The position numbers and the translations under genes are program-made. Shown piece after piece: positions 16,436 to 23,253 of a stretch of 39,711 nucleotides of DNA. Source of the DNA: a virus. The notes beneath the pieces are model-generated. The model worked only from the letters and a program-made list of their open reading frames with translations, was not told where the DNA came from and did no database searches. Within the stretch, counting starts at the first letter, position 1. Every line of letters starts with the position of its first letter. The stretch is from positions 1-39,711 of IMG/VR virus record IMGVR_UViG_3300042560_001590; one strand, written 5' to 3'.

Positions 16436-19405
16436 GTGGCGACCTTCAACTACAATCCGATCACCAACCAACTCGACCTTGTCGGATCTGGCAGTTCTGT
16501 GCTTGAAGGCGAAGTCGCAACCTTTGCCGATCTGCCGCAGACGACCGGAACGCCGCCTGTCGGATCAAGCTATTTAGTCCGCGAGTCAACCGGCGTGTGG
16601 CTGGTGAACCGGCGGCAGGCTGGCATTTACATTCGCACGAACAACACCGGAGTCCGTGCCGATGACTGGAGCTACGGCGGCGACTTTCCGGTTCAATCGG
16701 TTAATGGCGAGGTTGGCGCAGTTTCCTTGAGTGCGGCAGACGTAGGAGCCGCCGCTGCCGCGCACACCCACGATGGCACACAGGTCGAAATCGTTGCAGA
16801 TGACGCCACTGGCCCCGTTTTAGCGGCTGGATTTAGCGAAGGCAGCGGCGTCAATGGCATTTATTGGCCCACGGACACAACGGCCAACGCTTTGTTAGTT
16901 TACAAGCTGAACCGAACCTACGGAATGTTTTTTGAGGCTGGCCGCTGGCACATTTACGAACTTGCGCCACTCAGCGCAAACATTGTTGTCAGTAGCGACT
17001 TAGACGATACGGATTACCCGCATCAATCAAACTGGCCGACAGGATCTGTAACAAAGGCGAGTCTTTCAAATTTTGGCGACAATGCGGCGCAGCAATTTCG
17101 TTTTGTTGGCGATAGTATGGCTGTGACAGATGTCACCAATGCCGTCAGCACCTCCGACAGCCGCCTTACCGACTCTCGGACACCAACCTCCCACACCCAC
17201 GGCAACCTAACAAACGCGGGAGCCATCGGCACCACCGCCAACCTCCCGCTAAAAACAGGCACAGGCGGCGTCATCGAGGTGGGGTCATTTTCCAACACGG
17301 CAGGGAGCTTTTGCGCTGGGGATGATGTGCGGTTGTCGGATGCGAGGACGCCGAGTTCAACGCTGGCTCATGCGGCCAGCCATGCGGCGGGCGTCAAGGC
17401 CAGTTCCAGCGTCCAAGTCGAAGGGATGTCCACGCGCGTTCTTGTTCGCGCAAACGCCGCTGGAACCGCAGGCAACAGCATCACGCTTACATTTAATGGC
17501 TCTCAGTCGATAATTAACCGCCTGTCTGCGTGGAACTCGGCCAATCCCTCCAATCAAGCTACTTTGATTTGGGGCGATGGGTCGCAGATTCCCGAAAACG
17601 GCGAGGGCTTCACGCTTTCGGGCGGGGTTGCGGGCGGATCAGACCCAATTCCGTCTTTTTCTCAACTCGCTGTTAATGATGGCAATGGTGTTTCATTAGT
17701 TTCGCTAAACGGCGCATCAGGCGATATCATTGAATTTGAATCAGAAGAGCTAACATTTCAACATACTGGCGGCAGTGGCACTCCCTACATTGCCGTTCAG
17801 GACGAAAGCAACAATGAGGCGTTGCTTGGTCTTCGCCAAGGCCAGATGTTTTTGCAAGGCAGCAACCCCGATGTCCGCATTGAGCAAAATGGTAGCAATC
17901 TTGCCAACATCCTCATGGCAAGCGCCAAACTTGTTGATGATTTAGGCTTTGACGAGCAAGGGCCATATACTGCGACAATAGATGTTCAAGAGCAGCTTAC
18001 AGATGACGTAACCCTCACGATCCCCGACCAGTCGGGAACTCTCGCAGTCGTTACAGACATCCCAACCACCGCAGGAGATGTTGGCGCGGTAGCGGCAGGA
18101 GCCATCACCACCTCTGGCCTCACCCAATCCACCGCAAGAATTTTGGGAAGGACGAGCGCGAGCAGCGGCTCCATCGAGGAGATTACAATCGGGTCGGGCC
18201 TTTCGCTGTCTGCGGGGGAGTTGTCGGCAACTGGCGGAAGCGGCATTGCTGCAACCATCGTAGACGCCAAAGGCGACCTCATTGTGGCCTCGGCAGCAGA
18301 CACCGTGGCGCGGCTCCCTGTGGGCGGGACGAACGGCCATGTGCTGACAGTCGATTCGGCTGAGACTTTGGGAGTGAAGTGGGCGGCAGCGGCAGGCGGC
18401 GGCGTCACGGGCGCAGCGTCCTCGGCCTCGGATGTCCTCGGCGTTTCGGGGGCGAACATTACTGGCGTGGACGGCGGCTTAATCAACAGCGCCAACCCTG
18501 CCGTGGTGTGGGATGATGTCGCGGGCAAGCTCGTCTATGCCAACCCCTTGGCGCGTCCCAGCGGAGCGGGTTCTATGTTTGTCGGGCTTGCGCCTTCGAC
18601 TACGGCGCTTGGCACGAATGCGATAAATATACAACCAGCCAGAGCAGCCGCCGTCCGCGTAGCCAGCGGGACGGGGTCAATTTGTATTTCAGCGGGAAGC
18701 GATGGGGCCACCGCCAGCGGGAATCGTAGTATTGTTATAGCAACAACTTCTACTGCATCTGCAACACAGGGCGATAATGTTGCCATCGGGGCTAATGCCT
18801 CGTCCACAGGCAATCGCGCTGTGGCCATTGGAAATTGCGAAGCAACGGGAACCGATTCCGTAGCTATCGGCCATCAAAACCCCAGAGCAACTGGGGCTGG
18901 CTCAGTGGCGCTTGGTCTTTGCGGCAGTGATGGCGGCGCGCTTGCCACAGCCGCCGTTGCTATTGCCATCGGTGATTCTGGCAATGCCTCAACCCGCGCT
19001 CAATTTGCAACCAGAGCGTTCCGCTCAGTCTATTGGGGCGGGACAACAACCAACGCCGCCGCAACGATACTCACACTGGATGCCAGCGGAACCGCAACAG
19101 ACCGCTTTGCCATCGCTGCCAACACGGCCTTGGCCGTAGATGTCCTGCTCGTTGCCCGCCGATCCGACACCGCCGACAAGTGGCTTGTCGCCCGCCGATT
19201 CCTCGGCATCCGCAGGGATGGCAGCAACAACACCTCGCTCATCGGCGGCGTTCAAACGCTCGGCGTCGATCAATCCGCAGGCTCGCCATCGTGGAGCTTC
19301 ACGCTGACCGCCGACGATACGAACGACGCCCTGCAACTTGAGGTGACGGGCGCGGCCTCCGAAACCGTCCAGTGGCGGGCCACAGCTTTCTACCGCGTAG
19401 TGTAA
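16436..19405 (+). CDS. Long tail fibre protein with YadA-head-like repeats
   Basis: 989 residues starting at GTG. The N-terminus 'ATFNYNPITNQLDLVG' is typical of modular phage fibres. The middle holds fibre-type motifs: 'VNGEVGAVSLSAADVGA', two 'D-x-R-L-T/S-D-A/S-R-T-P' units near residues 240 and 300, and 'IVDAKGDLIVASAADTVARL'. Around residues 720-850 there are repeated 'VAIG' units (NVAIGANAS, AVAIGNCEA, SVAIGHQNP, SVALGLCGS), the signature of YadA-type trimeric adhesin head repeats. The C-terminal 130 residues form a compact beta domain. It would be a second host-recognition appendage beside the tailspike. Base composition changes several times along the gene, as in mosaic fibres. Confidence 0.75.
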   Translation: MATFNYNPITNQLDLVGSGSSVLEGEVATFADLPQTTGTPPVGSSYLVRESTGVWLVNRRQAGIYIRTNNTGVRADDWSYGGDFPVQSVNGEVGAVSLSAADVGAAAAAHTHDGTQVEIVADDATGPVLAAGFSEGSGVNGIYWPTDTTANALLVYKLNRTYGMFFEAGRWHIYELAPLSANIVVSSDLDDTDYPHQSNWPTGSVTKASLSNFGDNAAQQFRFVGDSMAVTDVTNAVSTSDSRLTDSRTPTSHTHGNLTNAGAIGTTANLPLKTGTGGVIEVGSFSNTAGSFCAGDDVRLSDARTPSSTLAHAASHAAGVKASSSVQVEGMSTRVLVRANAAGTAGNSITLTFNGSQSIINRLSAWNSANPSNQATLIWGDGSQIPENGEGFTLSGGVAGGSDPIPSFSQLAVNDGNGVSLVSLNGASGDIIEFESEELTFQHTGGSGTPYIAVQDESNNEALLGLRQGQMFLQGSNPDVRIEQNGSNLANILMASAKLVDDLGFDEQGPYTATIDVQEQLTDDVTLTIPDQSGTLAVVTDIPTTAGDVGAVAAGAITTSGLTQSTARILGRTSASSGSIEEITIGSGLSLSAGELSATGGSGIAATIVDAKGDLIVASAADTVARLPVGGTNGHVLTVDSAETLGVKWAAAAGGGVTGAASSASDVLGVSGANITGVDGGLINSANPAVVWDDVAGKLVYANPLARPSGAGSMFVGLAPSTTALGTNAINIQPARAAAVRVASGTGSICISAGSDGATASGNRSIVIATTSTASATQGDNVAIGANASSTGNRAVAIGNCEATGTDSVAIGHQNPRATGAGSVALGLCGSDGGALATAAVAIAIGDSGNASTRAQFATRAFRSVYWGGTTTNAAATILTLDASGTATDRFAIAANTALAVDVLLVARRSDTADKWLVARRFLGIRRDGSNNTSLIGGVQTLGVDQSAGSPSWSFTLTADDTNDALQLEVTGAASETVQWRATAFYRVV

Positions 19406-19406
19406 T

Positions 19407-19928
19407 ATGAACACCGAAACCATCTACAACGTCCTCTTGGCCGAACCCCGCAGCATAGACGGCAAAACATGGCACGGCCTGTCCTACCAGCTATCCCGCG
19501 ACGAGAGCGGCAAGGTCGAAGTGCGCGAACACGGTTGGCCCACGAAGCTCACACTTTGGGAGCAGGACGGCCCCGAACTCGATGCACTGACCGAAGGGCA
19601 AGTGAAAGCCGCCATCGAAGCCGCGCTGCCTGTGGATGCGAGCTATGTGATTCCGCCGCCGCCTGTGCCGTTTGTGGAGACGCTTACGGCGGAGCAAGTA
19701 GTCGCCAAGTATTTCTCAGCCTACCAGATCGCAGCATTGCAACGCCTTGAGATGGCGCTACTCACCGCAGCCAAGCCGCTCGGCAGCAATATGGCTGCGC
19801 TCAAAGGGTGGCTTGAAGGCATGATGCTCGCCTCGGTCGATCCGACCCCGCGCACCTTTGATCTGCCGCCGTGCAGCTACGAGCAGGCCAGCGCCGAGGC
19901 TGTGACCGCGTTGTCCTCAAACCCTTGA
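19407..19928 (+). CDS. Hypothetical protein downstream of the fibre (possible fibre assembly partner)
   Basis: 173 residues, one base after the fibre stop codon. Residues 1-55 look beta-rich and contain 'TWHGLSYQLSRDESGKVEVRE'. A proline-rich linker (VIPPPPVPF) near residue 88 leads to a helical C-terminal half (EQVVAKYFSAYQIAALQRLE). Genes directly behind phage fibres often encode fibre chaperones or caps, and this position is the only hint of function. No catalytic motif is seen. Confidence 0.5.
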   Translation: MNTETIYNVLLAEPRSIDGKTWHGLSYQLSRDESGKVEVREHGWPTKLTLWEQDGPELDALTEGQVKAAIEAALPVDASYVIPPPPVPFVETLTAEQVVAKYFSAYQIAALQRLEMALLTAAKPLGSNMAALKGWLEGMMLASVDPTPRTFDLPPCSYEQASAEAVTALSSNP

Positions 19929-19944
19929 CCCCCATCCGGCGTGC

Positions 19945-19959
19945 GGGTGTAGTCAAAAC
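19945..19959 (+). repeat. Dispersed motif directly before the lysis cassette
   Basis: GGGTGTAGTCAAAAC, one base different from the consensus, ending on the base before the lipoprotein ATG at 19960. It fills most of the 31-base gap between fibre-associated gene and lysis cassette, a place where lysis timing could be controlled. Confidence 0.65.
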
Positions 19960-20097
19960 ATGCGCCTCCTTCTTATCATCGCCGCTTTGACGCTGACAGG
20001 CTGCGCGAATTTTTCCGAAGTCCGCTTTGGCTACGACTTCACTAACAAATCGCTGACGGTATCGATGCCGTTGGCAAAACCGACATCAAGCAAATGA
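19960..20097 (+). CDS. Small lipoprotein of the lysis cassette
   Basis: 45 residues: MRLLLIIAALTLTGC is a complete lipoprotein signal, with a short hydrophobic stretch and a lipobox L-T-G-C whose cysteine is residue 15. The mature part is only 31 residues (ANFSEVRFGYDF...). Such small lipoproteins next to a holin and endolysin often serve as outer-membrane spanins (Rz1-like), although a proline-rich mature part is lacking. Its TGA overlaps the next ATG as ATGA, so translation of the holin-like gene is probably coupled to it. Confidence 0.65.
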   Translation: MRLLLIIAALTLTGCANFSEVRFGYDFTNKSLTVSMPLAKPTSSK

Positions 20098-20261
20098 AAA
20101 ATTGGCAAACGACCCTTTTGGGCATCCTCACCATCATCGCTTCGGCCTCCAGTGCTGGCCGCGATTTCCTCACCACCGGACAGCTTCCCGACCTTGGGTT
20201 GCTCTTCGCTTCGCTCACCGCGGGTTTTGGATTGGTGATGGCTCGCGATGCCCGCAACTAA
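20094..20261 (+). CDS. Holin-like small membrane protein
   Basis: 55 residues. A first hydrophobic stretch covers residues 6-20 (TTLLGILTIIASASS). Then comes a polar turn with 'TTGQLPDLGLLFASLTAGFG', which forms a second stretch, and a charged tail RDARN. The pattern K-N-W-x-T-T-L-x-G-I-L at the start and 'T-A-G-F-G-L' near the end recurs in small phage holin-like proteins beside endolysins. It would permeabilise the inner membrane at lysis time. It overlaps the upstream lipoprotein (ATGA) and the downstream lysin gene by 14 bases. Confidence 0.65.
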   Translation: MKNWQTTLLGILTIIASASSAGRDFLTTGQLPDLGLLFASLTAGFGLVMARDARN

Positions 20262-20823
20262 ACCCAAGACGCGCCCGCGTATCACCGCGCAGGACGTCGA
20301 GGAGATTGCCCGCAAGCACGGAGTCAAAGACTCTGTCGCTATCGTGGGCATCCGCGGCTATTACCTCCGCACCCTTGGCGACCCGAAGAAAAACGACCGC
20401 GGGATATGGGATGACTGCATTGCAGTGATCTCGCCCACCGCGTTTGCTGCTTACAACGGCAACACCGACCCGTCGTTCTGGCGCAAGGGCATCGCGTCCC
20501 TCGTCGAAGGCGTCCACAAATACCGGAAGGGCAAACACGGCATTTCCCGCGGCAACCCGTATCCGGCGCTGCGACCAGCCAACCCCAGCGAATCGCTGCC
20601 GGTGACGCGGGACGGGCAGCTTGGACGCTCGCAAGGTGTGGCCATCAACATCCACCGCGGGGGCAGCATCAATTCGGTATCACAATCTGTGACTTCAAGT
20701 CTTGGATGCCAGACAATCCCACGCGAGCAGTGGCCGTCGTTCGTCAACCTCGTCTACGGGGAGATGGATCGCTACGGGCAGAAGGTTATTCCTTACGTTC
20801 TAACGTCGGCACAGAACGCTTAA
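20248..20823 (+). CDS. Probable endolysin-position enzyme with L,D-transpeptidase-like H...SxGC signature
   Basis: 191 residues. The first 60 contain 'VAIVGIRGYYLRTLGDPKKN' and 'RGIWDDCIAVISP'. The C-terminal half carries H136 in 'INIHRGGS' and C154 in 'SSLGCQTI', followed by 'QWPSF'. The spacing H - serine - G-C recalls the YkuD catalytic centre (H ... S-H-G-C), and the same 'NIHRGG...SSLGCQTI' block occurs in phage proteins found next to holins. In this context it is the best candidate for the wall-degrading lysis enzyme; no lysozyme, amidase or CHAP motif occurs nearby. The reaction cannot be told from sequence alone. The 3' end overlaps the convergent integrase gene by 38 bases. Confidence 0.6.
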   Translation: MPATKPKTRPRITAQDVEEIARKHGVKDSVAIVGIRGYYLRTLGDPKKNDRGIWDDCIAVISPTAFAAYNGNTDPSFWRKGIASLVEGVHKYRKGKHGISRGNPYPALRPANPSESLPVTRDGQLGRSQGVAINIHRGGSINSVSQSVTSSLGCQTIPREQWPSFVNLVYGEMDRYGQKVIPYVLTSAQNA

Positions 20824-21820
20824 TCGCTTCGGCCATAGTTTGTATCGAAGCATGAGTGTAGTTGTTGCTGACCTTTGTCGAATCGTGGTCGCAGACGAGT
20901 TGTCGGACGCGCTGATCAACCCCTGCATCGACCATGAGAGTGTTGATTGTATGCCGCCAGCTATGAAACGTCTTGTCCGTAATCCCGCGACCTTCGCCTT
21001 TCTTCTTGGTCTTGATCCTTGCAACGCCAGCGCGGTCGAGTAAGCGCGAGAAGTGCCGCGAGGCAACGGTGATGCTCATGGCGTCGAGCGTGGGCGTAAT
21101 CTTGCCGCGGCCCCGCAACTTGTTTAGCTCCCCGATCAATGGCACCGCGACGACCTTGCCGCGACGGCTTTTCTTTTCCGGCATGAACCGGAGGACGTCG
21201 CCTTCGATTTCCTCGTGGCTGCGATGGATGGCGTCTCCAAGGCGCATGCCGTAGTTCAGCCCGAAGAGGCAGGCGATGCGCCACTGGTCGTCCGCGGCGG
21301 CAAGGATGGCGCTGATGTCTTGGGTCGAGAACGGTTTCCGACCCGACGGCGTGGCATCCTCGCTCATGCGAAACAGTGCCGCTGGATTTGCGTCGATCTC
21401 GCGGAGGTGCAGGGCGCGGGTGAAGACGGCGCGGATGGTCTTGGTGATCTGCTGGGCGCTGCGAGCCGATAGCCCGCGCTTAATCAGCGCGTGGTAGAAC
21501 TCCGCTATATCCTCTGGGGTTATGGACTTGAGGTCATGCCGCGCCCGTTGGCCAAGGAAATCAGCGAAGTGCTGGCAGTGGGATCGGTAGGAGTCAACGC
21601 TGCGAGGTTTGGCCGTCTTTGCGCCTATATAGCCCTGTGCGGCCTTTTCCCATGTGGTGCGGCGTGTTGACCCCTTGACGCCCGCGGCCCGCATAAGAGC
21701 CGCCACGCTCGCCTTCATCCACACCTCATCCGGTATCTGGTCGCGTAGCTCGCGCCCGATCCGTTCCAATTCGTCGGCATACCGCTGGGCCGTTTTGCGC
21801 GGGGTTGTCTTGTGCGGCAT
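20786..21820 (-). CDS. int: Tyrosine recombinase integrase
   Basis: 344 residues from the ATG at 21820. Residues 55-150 form the SAM-like core-binding domain (KPRSVDSYRSHCQHFADFLG). The catalytic domain shows R193 in 'NYGMRLGD', a lysine in the 'PEKKSRRGKVVAVPL' hairpin, H286 and R289 in 'FHSWRHTINTL', H312 in 'VCDHDS' and nucleophile Y321 in 'NNYTH'. It catalyses integration and, with an excisionase, excision at the attP-like region just upstream of its start. It is the only recognised - strand gene and converges on the lysis cassette. An in-frame extension to ATG 21940 adds 40 residues; neither start has a Shine-Dalgarno sequence, and the shorter form fits the usual family N-terminus. Confidence 0.92.
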   Translation of the reverse strand: MPHKTTPRKTAQRYADELERIGRELRDQIPDEVWMKASVAALMRAAGVKGSTRRTTWEKAAQGYIGAKTAKPRSVDSYRSHCQHFADFLGQRARHDLKSITPEDIAEFYHALIKRGLSARSAQQITKTIRAVFTRALHLREIDANPAALFRMSEDATPSGRKPFSTQDISAILAAADDQWRIACLFGLNYGMRLGDAIHRSHEEIEGDVLRFMPEKKSRRGKVVAVPLIGELNKLRGRGKITPTLDAMSITVASRHFSRLLDRAGVARIKTKKKGEGRGITDKTFHSWRHTINTLMVDAGVDQRVRQLVCDHDSTKVSNNYTHASIQTMAEAIKRSVPTLERKE

Positions 21821-21950
21821 CTTTGTGCTACGGCAAGTTTGACGCCAGAAACCGCCGTCTGGGTGGTCTTGTGAGAAAATCCAGACCCGCATGCGGGCCA
21901 TCCAATAAGGACTGTTGGGAAGGATGATGAGTGAAGACATAAGAGGTGAG

Positions 21951-21974
21951 AGTTGACCCAGCCAGTTCTACACT
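21951..21974 (+). repeat. Arm-type direct repeat, left copy
   Basis: AGTTGACCCAGCCAGTT followed by CTACACT. It matches the right copy at 22096-22118 with two substitutions in the first 17 bases, then a one-base gap and shared ACACT. It lies 11 bases upstream of the longer integrase reading start, so an integrase bound here could also regulate its own gene. Confidence 0.65.
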
Positions 21975-22039
21975 AAAATGCCTACAATGCATCAAGAAAA
22001 TAGTCGTTTGTCTCTGTAACAGAAGGGGTTACACGAAGC

Positions 22040-22064
22040 GTCGGTTCGATTCCGACCCTCGCCT
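22040..22064 (+). other. tRNA 3'-half-like sequence, candidate attP core
   Basis: A perfect tRNA T-arm: GTCGG (22040-22044), loop TTCGATT, CCGAC (22052-22056). It is followed by seven bases CCTCGCC that would be a 3' acceptor strand and a T in the discriminator position. An upstream hairpin, GTAAC/GTTAC at 22016-22032, could be a variable arm. No matching GGCGAGG 5' acceptor lies at tRNA distance, so only the 3' half is present. Phages integrating into tRNA genes carry exactly such a half, which restores the gene after integration. Confidence 0.65.
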
Positions 22065-22095
22065 CTCTCTCTGTGAAACAGCGGAAAGGGCTCAA

Positions 22096-22118
22096 AGTTG
22101 ACACAACCAGTTAACACT
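22096..22118 (+). repeat. Arm-type direct repeat, right copy
   Basis: AGTTGACACAACCAGTT followed by AACACT; the counterpart of 21951-21974 on the other side of the core. Its TTGACA also forms the -35-like part of the promoter candidate at 22098, so integrase binding and early transcription may compete. Confidence 0.65.
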
Positions 22119-22127
22119 CATTTTAGA
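22098..22127 (+). promoter_or_regulatory. Candidate rightward early promoter
   Basis: Consensus -35 TTGACA at 22098-22103, then an 18-19 base spacer and a weaker TTTAGA/TTAGAT -10-like hexamer in the A/T-rich stretch beginning at 22122. It would start the rightward transcript of the small early genes from 22166. The -10 box is imperfect, so this is a suggestion only. Confidence 0.35.
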
Positions 22128-22150
22128 TATTGCATACGCTTTAGATCCGC

Positions 22151-22164
22151 GTTTGACTAAACCG
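22151..22164 (-). repeat. Dispersed motif before the first early gene, inverted copy
   Basis: GTTTGACTAAACCG, one base before the ATG at 22166 and about 25 bases behind the promoter candidate. A protein bound here would block initiation or early elongation of the rightward transcript, as an operator would. Confidence 0.7.
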
Positions 22165-22165
22165 T

Positions 22166-22345
22166 ATGCCTTACGCCGACCGCGATGAGCAGCTTGCCGC
22201 AATGCGGCAACGCTACGCCGAGCGGTATGCCAGTGACCCGAAGTTCCGCAAGGCAGAAGCCACGCGCAAGGCCCGCTACTACGCCGAGAACCCCGCTTAC
22301 CAGCGCCGCGTCAAGCGCAAGGTCAAAGCCCGACGGGCCGCGTGA
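22166..22345 (+). CDS. Small basic protein with Y-R/A-x-N-P repeats
   Basis: 59 residues, strongly basic and rich in arginine, lysine, alanine and tyrosine. Two related units, 'MRQRYAERYASDPKFRKAEA' and 'KARYYAENPAYQRRVKRKVK', repeat the pattern R/K-Y-x-x-x-N/D-P. The same pattern forms the N-terminal half of the larger zinc-finger protein at 25736-26125, so the two may share a DNA-binding module like the basic N-terminal stretches found before HNH domains. It is the first gene after attP. No enzymatic domain is present. The ATG follows the inverted dispersed motif by one base. Confidence 0.6.
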   Translation: MPYADRDEQLAAMRQRYAERYASDPKFRKAEATRKARYYAENPAYQRRVKRKVKARRAA

Positions 22346-22383
22346 TATTAAAAAGATGAGACGGGTTGGACAGCGGATGTCCT

Positions 22384-22605
22384 ATGCCCGTCAGTAGTCT
22401 CGCGGGTGATATGGAACACCAAGCTATTGAACTCGTTTTGCAAATCGCAGAAAGGGAGGGTTTTACCCCATCTGAATTGTTGGCCGACGCACTTGACAGG
22501 TGTATGAAGGTGAATGACACTTGCTTCCATGAAAAAGAAACCCAGCACAAGCGGCAACCGCCGGTCGAAAGATCGGGTGGTGAAGTCCTTGTCGTTTCCG
22601 AGTGA
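22384..22605 (+). CDS. Small hypothetical early protein
   Basis: 73 residues from the ATG at 22384; ATG 22411 (MEHQAIELVLQIAEREGFTP) and a TTG at 22366 are alternatives. The central part 'LQIAEREGFTPSELLADALD' looks like two helices with a turn and might be a short helix-turn-helix or RHH-like element. The C-terminal third overlaps the next gene in another frame for 77 bases and looks less like conserved protein. No family is recognised. Confidence 0.4.
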   Translation: MPVSSLAGDMEHQAIELVLQIAEREGFTPSELLADALDRCMKVNDTCFHEKETQHKRQPPVERSGGEVLVVSE

Positions 22606-22756
22606 CTTGGTCGAGCGCATCCAAGGCGTGGCCGACGCGCAATACGGGGGCGACTTCACAAGGGCGACCTTGGAAATCCTCGCTACCCGCTATCCCGAAG
22701 CGAAAAAATTCCTCCGCGAAAATCAGACCTTCAAATTCAGCCGGAAAAAAATTTAG
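22529..22756 (+). CDS. Ribbon-helix-helix DNA-binding protein
   Basis: 75 residues. After a basic, flexible start (KKKPSTSGNRRSKDR) the sequence 'VVKSLSFPSDLVERIQGVAD' gives the beta strand and first helix of an Arc/CopG-type RHH fold. 'DFTRATLEILATRYPEAKKF' gives the second helix. RHH dimers read DNA with the paired strands. Directly downstream (22783-22812) stand two palindromes of the type GGTGTnnnACACC, a plausible operator, so autoregulation is likely. ATG 22514 would add five residues (MTLAS). With no CI-like repressor in the window, this protein and its relative at 23254 are the best regulator candidates. Confidence 0.65.
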   Translation: MKKKPSTSGNRRSKDRVVKSLSFPSDLVERIQGVADAQYGGDFTRATLEILATRYPEAKKFLRENQTFKFSRKKI

Positions 22757-22828
22757 CGGGGCCATCATTTTTTTCTTGGCGAGGTGTAGGACACATGGTG
22801 TAATGCACCTAACTTCGATGTAAATCGA
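22744..22828. promoter_or_regulatory. Intergenic regulatory cluster with palindromes
   Basis: The 87-base gap after the RHH gene holds an inverted repeat GAAAAAAAT (22744-22752) / ATTTTTTTC (22767-22775). It also holds two GGTGT-type palindromes, GGTGTAGGACACA (22783-22795) and GGTGTAATGCACC (22797-22809), set 14 bases apart, and a third dyad TCGAT-GTAA-ATCGA (22815-22828). The next gene starts 16 bases later. Tandem dyads between a regulator gene and its neighbour point to an operator region. No clear promoter boxes are visible. Confidence 0.55.
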
Positions 22829-22843
22829 GGCTCCACACACACA

Positions 22844-23044
22844 ATGAACACACAAAGCATCACCAAGTATCGCGTGACCAAGGCGGGCAATCCCTCGCTT
22901 TGGATCGGTCACGTTTTCAACAGCGGCAACGGCTGGATTTTCCGGTCGATGACGCAAGTCGGCAGCAGTCGCCGCGAGTGGCCTACGCCGGAAGCGGCAC
23001 TGAAAGGGCGCGTCAAAAACTACGAACTTGTTGCCATAAACTAA
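22844..23044 (+). CDS. Small hypothetical early protein
   Basis: 66 residues: 'YRVTKAGNPSLWIGHVFNSG' and 'NGWIFRSMTQVGSSRREWPT' alternate like a small beta-sheet, ending in a helix (PEAALKGRVKNYELVAIN). It has two tryptophans in the middle and one near the end, and no cysteine. It lies immediately behind the palindrome cluster and shares the last base of its stop codon with the next ATG (TAATG), so it heads a coupled group of early genes. No family is recognised. Confidence 0.55.
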   Translation: MNTQSITKYRVTKAGNPSLWIGHVFNSGNGWIFRSMTQVGSSRREWPTPEAALKGRVKNYELVAIN

Positions 23045-23238
23045 TGACCGCCGCCCGCGTCATCGCATCCGTTGAGCCGCTGCTCGCCGCCCAGATCCGT
23101 CTGGCGCGGCGATGCGGCCTCGACGAAATCCGCATCCCCATTGGCCGCGCCATTGGCGTGGTGCATGAACTCCAGTATCTCCGCGATACCGAGCGCCGCG
23201 AGCGCCGTCCGGTGCCGCGGGACATTCACCCGATATAG
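23044..23238 (+). CDS. Small hypothetical early protein, helical and basic
   Basis: 64 residues, arginine-rich and mostly helical (SVEPLLAAQIRLARRCGLDE, then HELQYLRDTERRERRPVPRD). It starts on the last base of the preceding stop codon. It was too short to pass a length filter but has the high-GC third-position pattern of its neighbours and tight coupling on the upstream side. The function is unknown. Confidence 0.5.
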   Translation: MTAARVIASVEPLLAAQIRLARRCGLDEIRIPIGRAIGVVHELQYLRDTERRERRPVPRDIHPI

Positions 23239-23253
23239 CAACCCAACCAGCCC

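Larger units (their letters stand above)
21951..22118. other. attP-like integration region (core plus flanking arm-type repeats)
   Basis: The gap between integrase and the first rightward gene holds a tRNA 3'-end-like core (22040-22064) flanked by two direct repeats, AGTTGACCCAGCCAGTTC at 21951 and AGTTGACACAACCAGTTA at 22096, both continuing into ACACT. This is the expected design of a tyrosine-integrase attP: core in a tRNA end, arm-type sites on both sides. A second direct pair, TCTCTGTAACAG (22011) and TCTCTGTGAAACAG (22068), closely brackets the core. Assigned from sequence alone; the bacterial target site is outside the window. Confidence 0.7.

Noticed and set aside
13473-19405. Diversity-generating retroelement in the tail fibre region, as in BPP-1
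   Set aside because: No reverse transcriptase gene and no template/variable repeat pair could be seen in the window.
21821-21940. N-terminal extension of the integrase to ATG 21940
   Set aside because: No ribosome binding site is seen, and the added 40 residues do not resemble the family N-terminus. It is kept only as an alternative start.
21943-22065. Complete tRNA suggested by GAGGTGAG (21943) pairing with CTCGCCTC (22058)
   Set aside because: The element would be over 120 bases with no D-arm or anticodon arm, and the pairing register does not fit the T-arm. Only a tRNA 3' half is credible.
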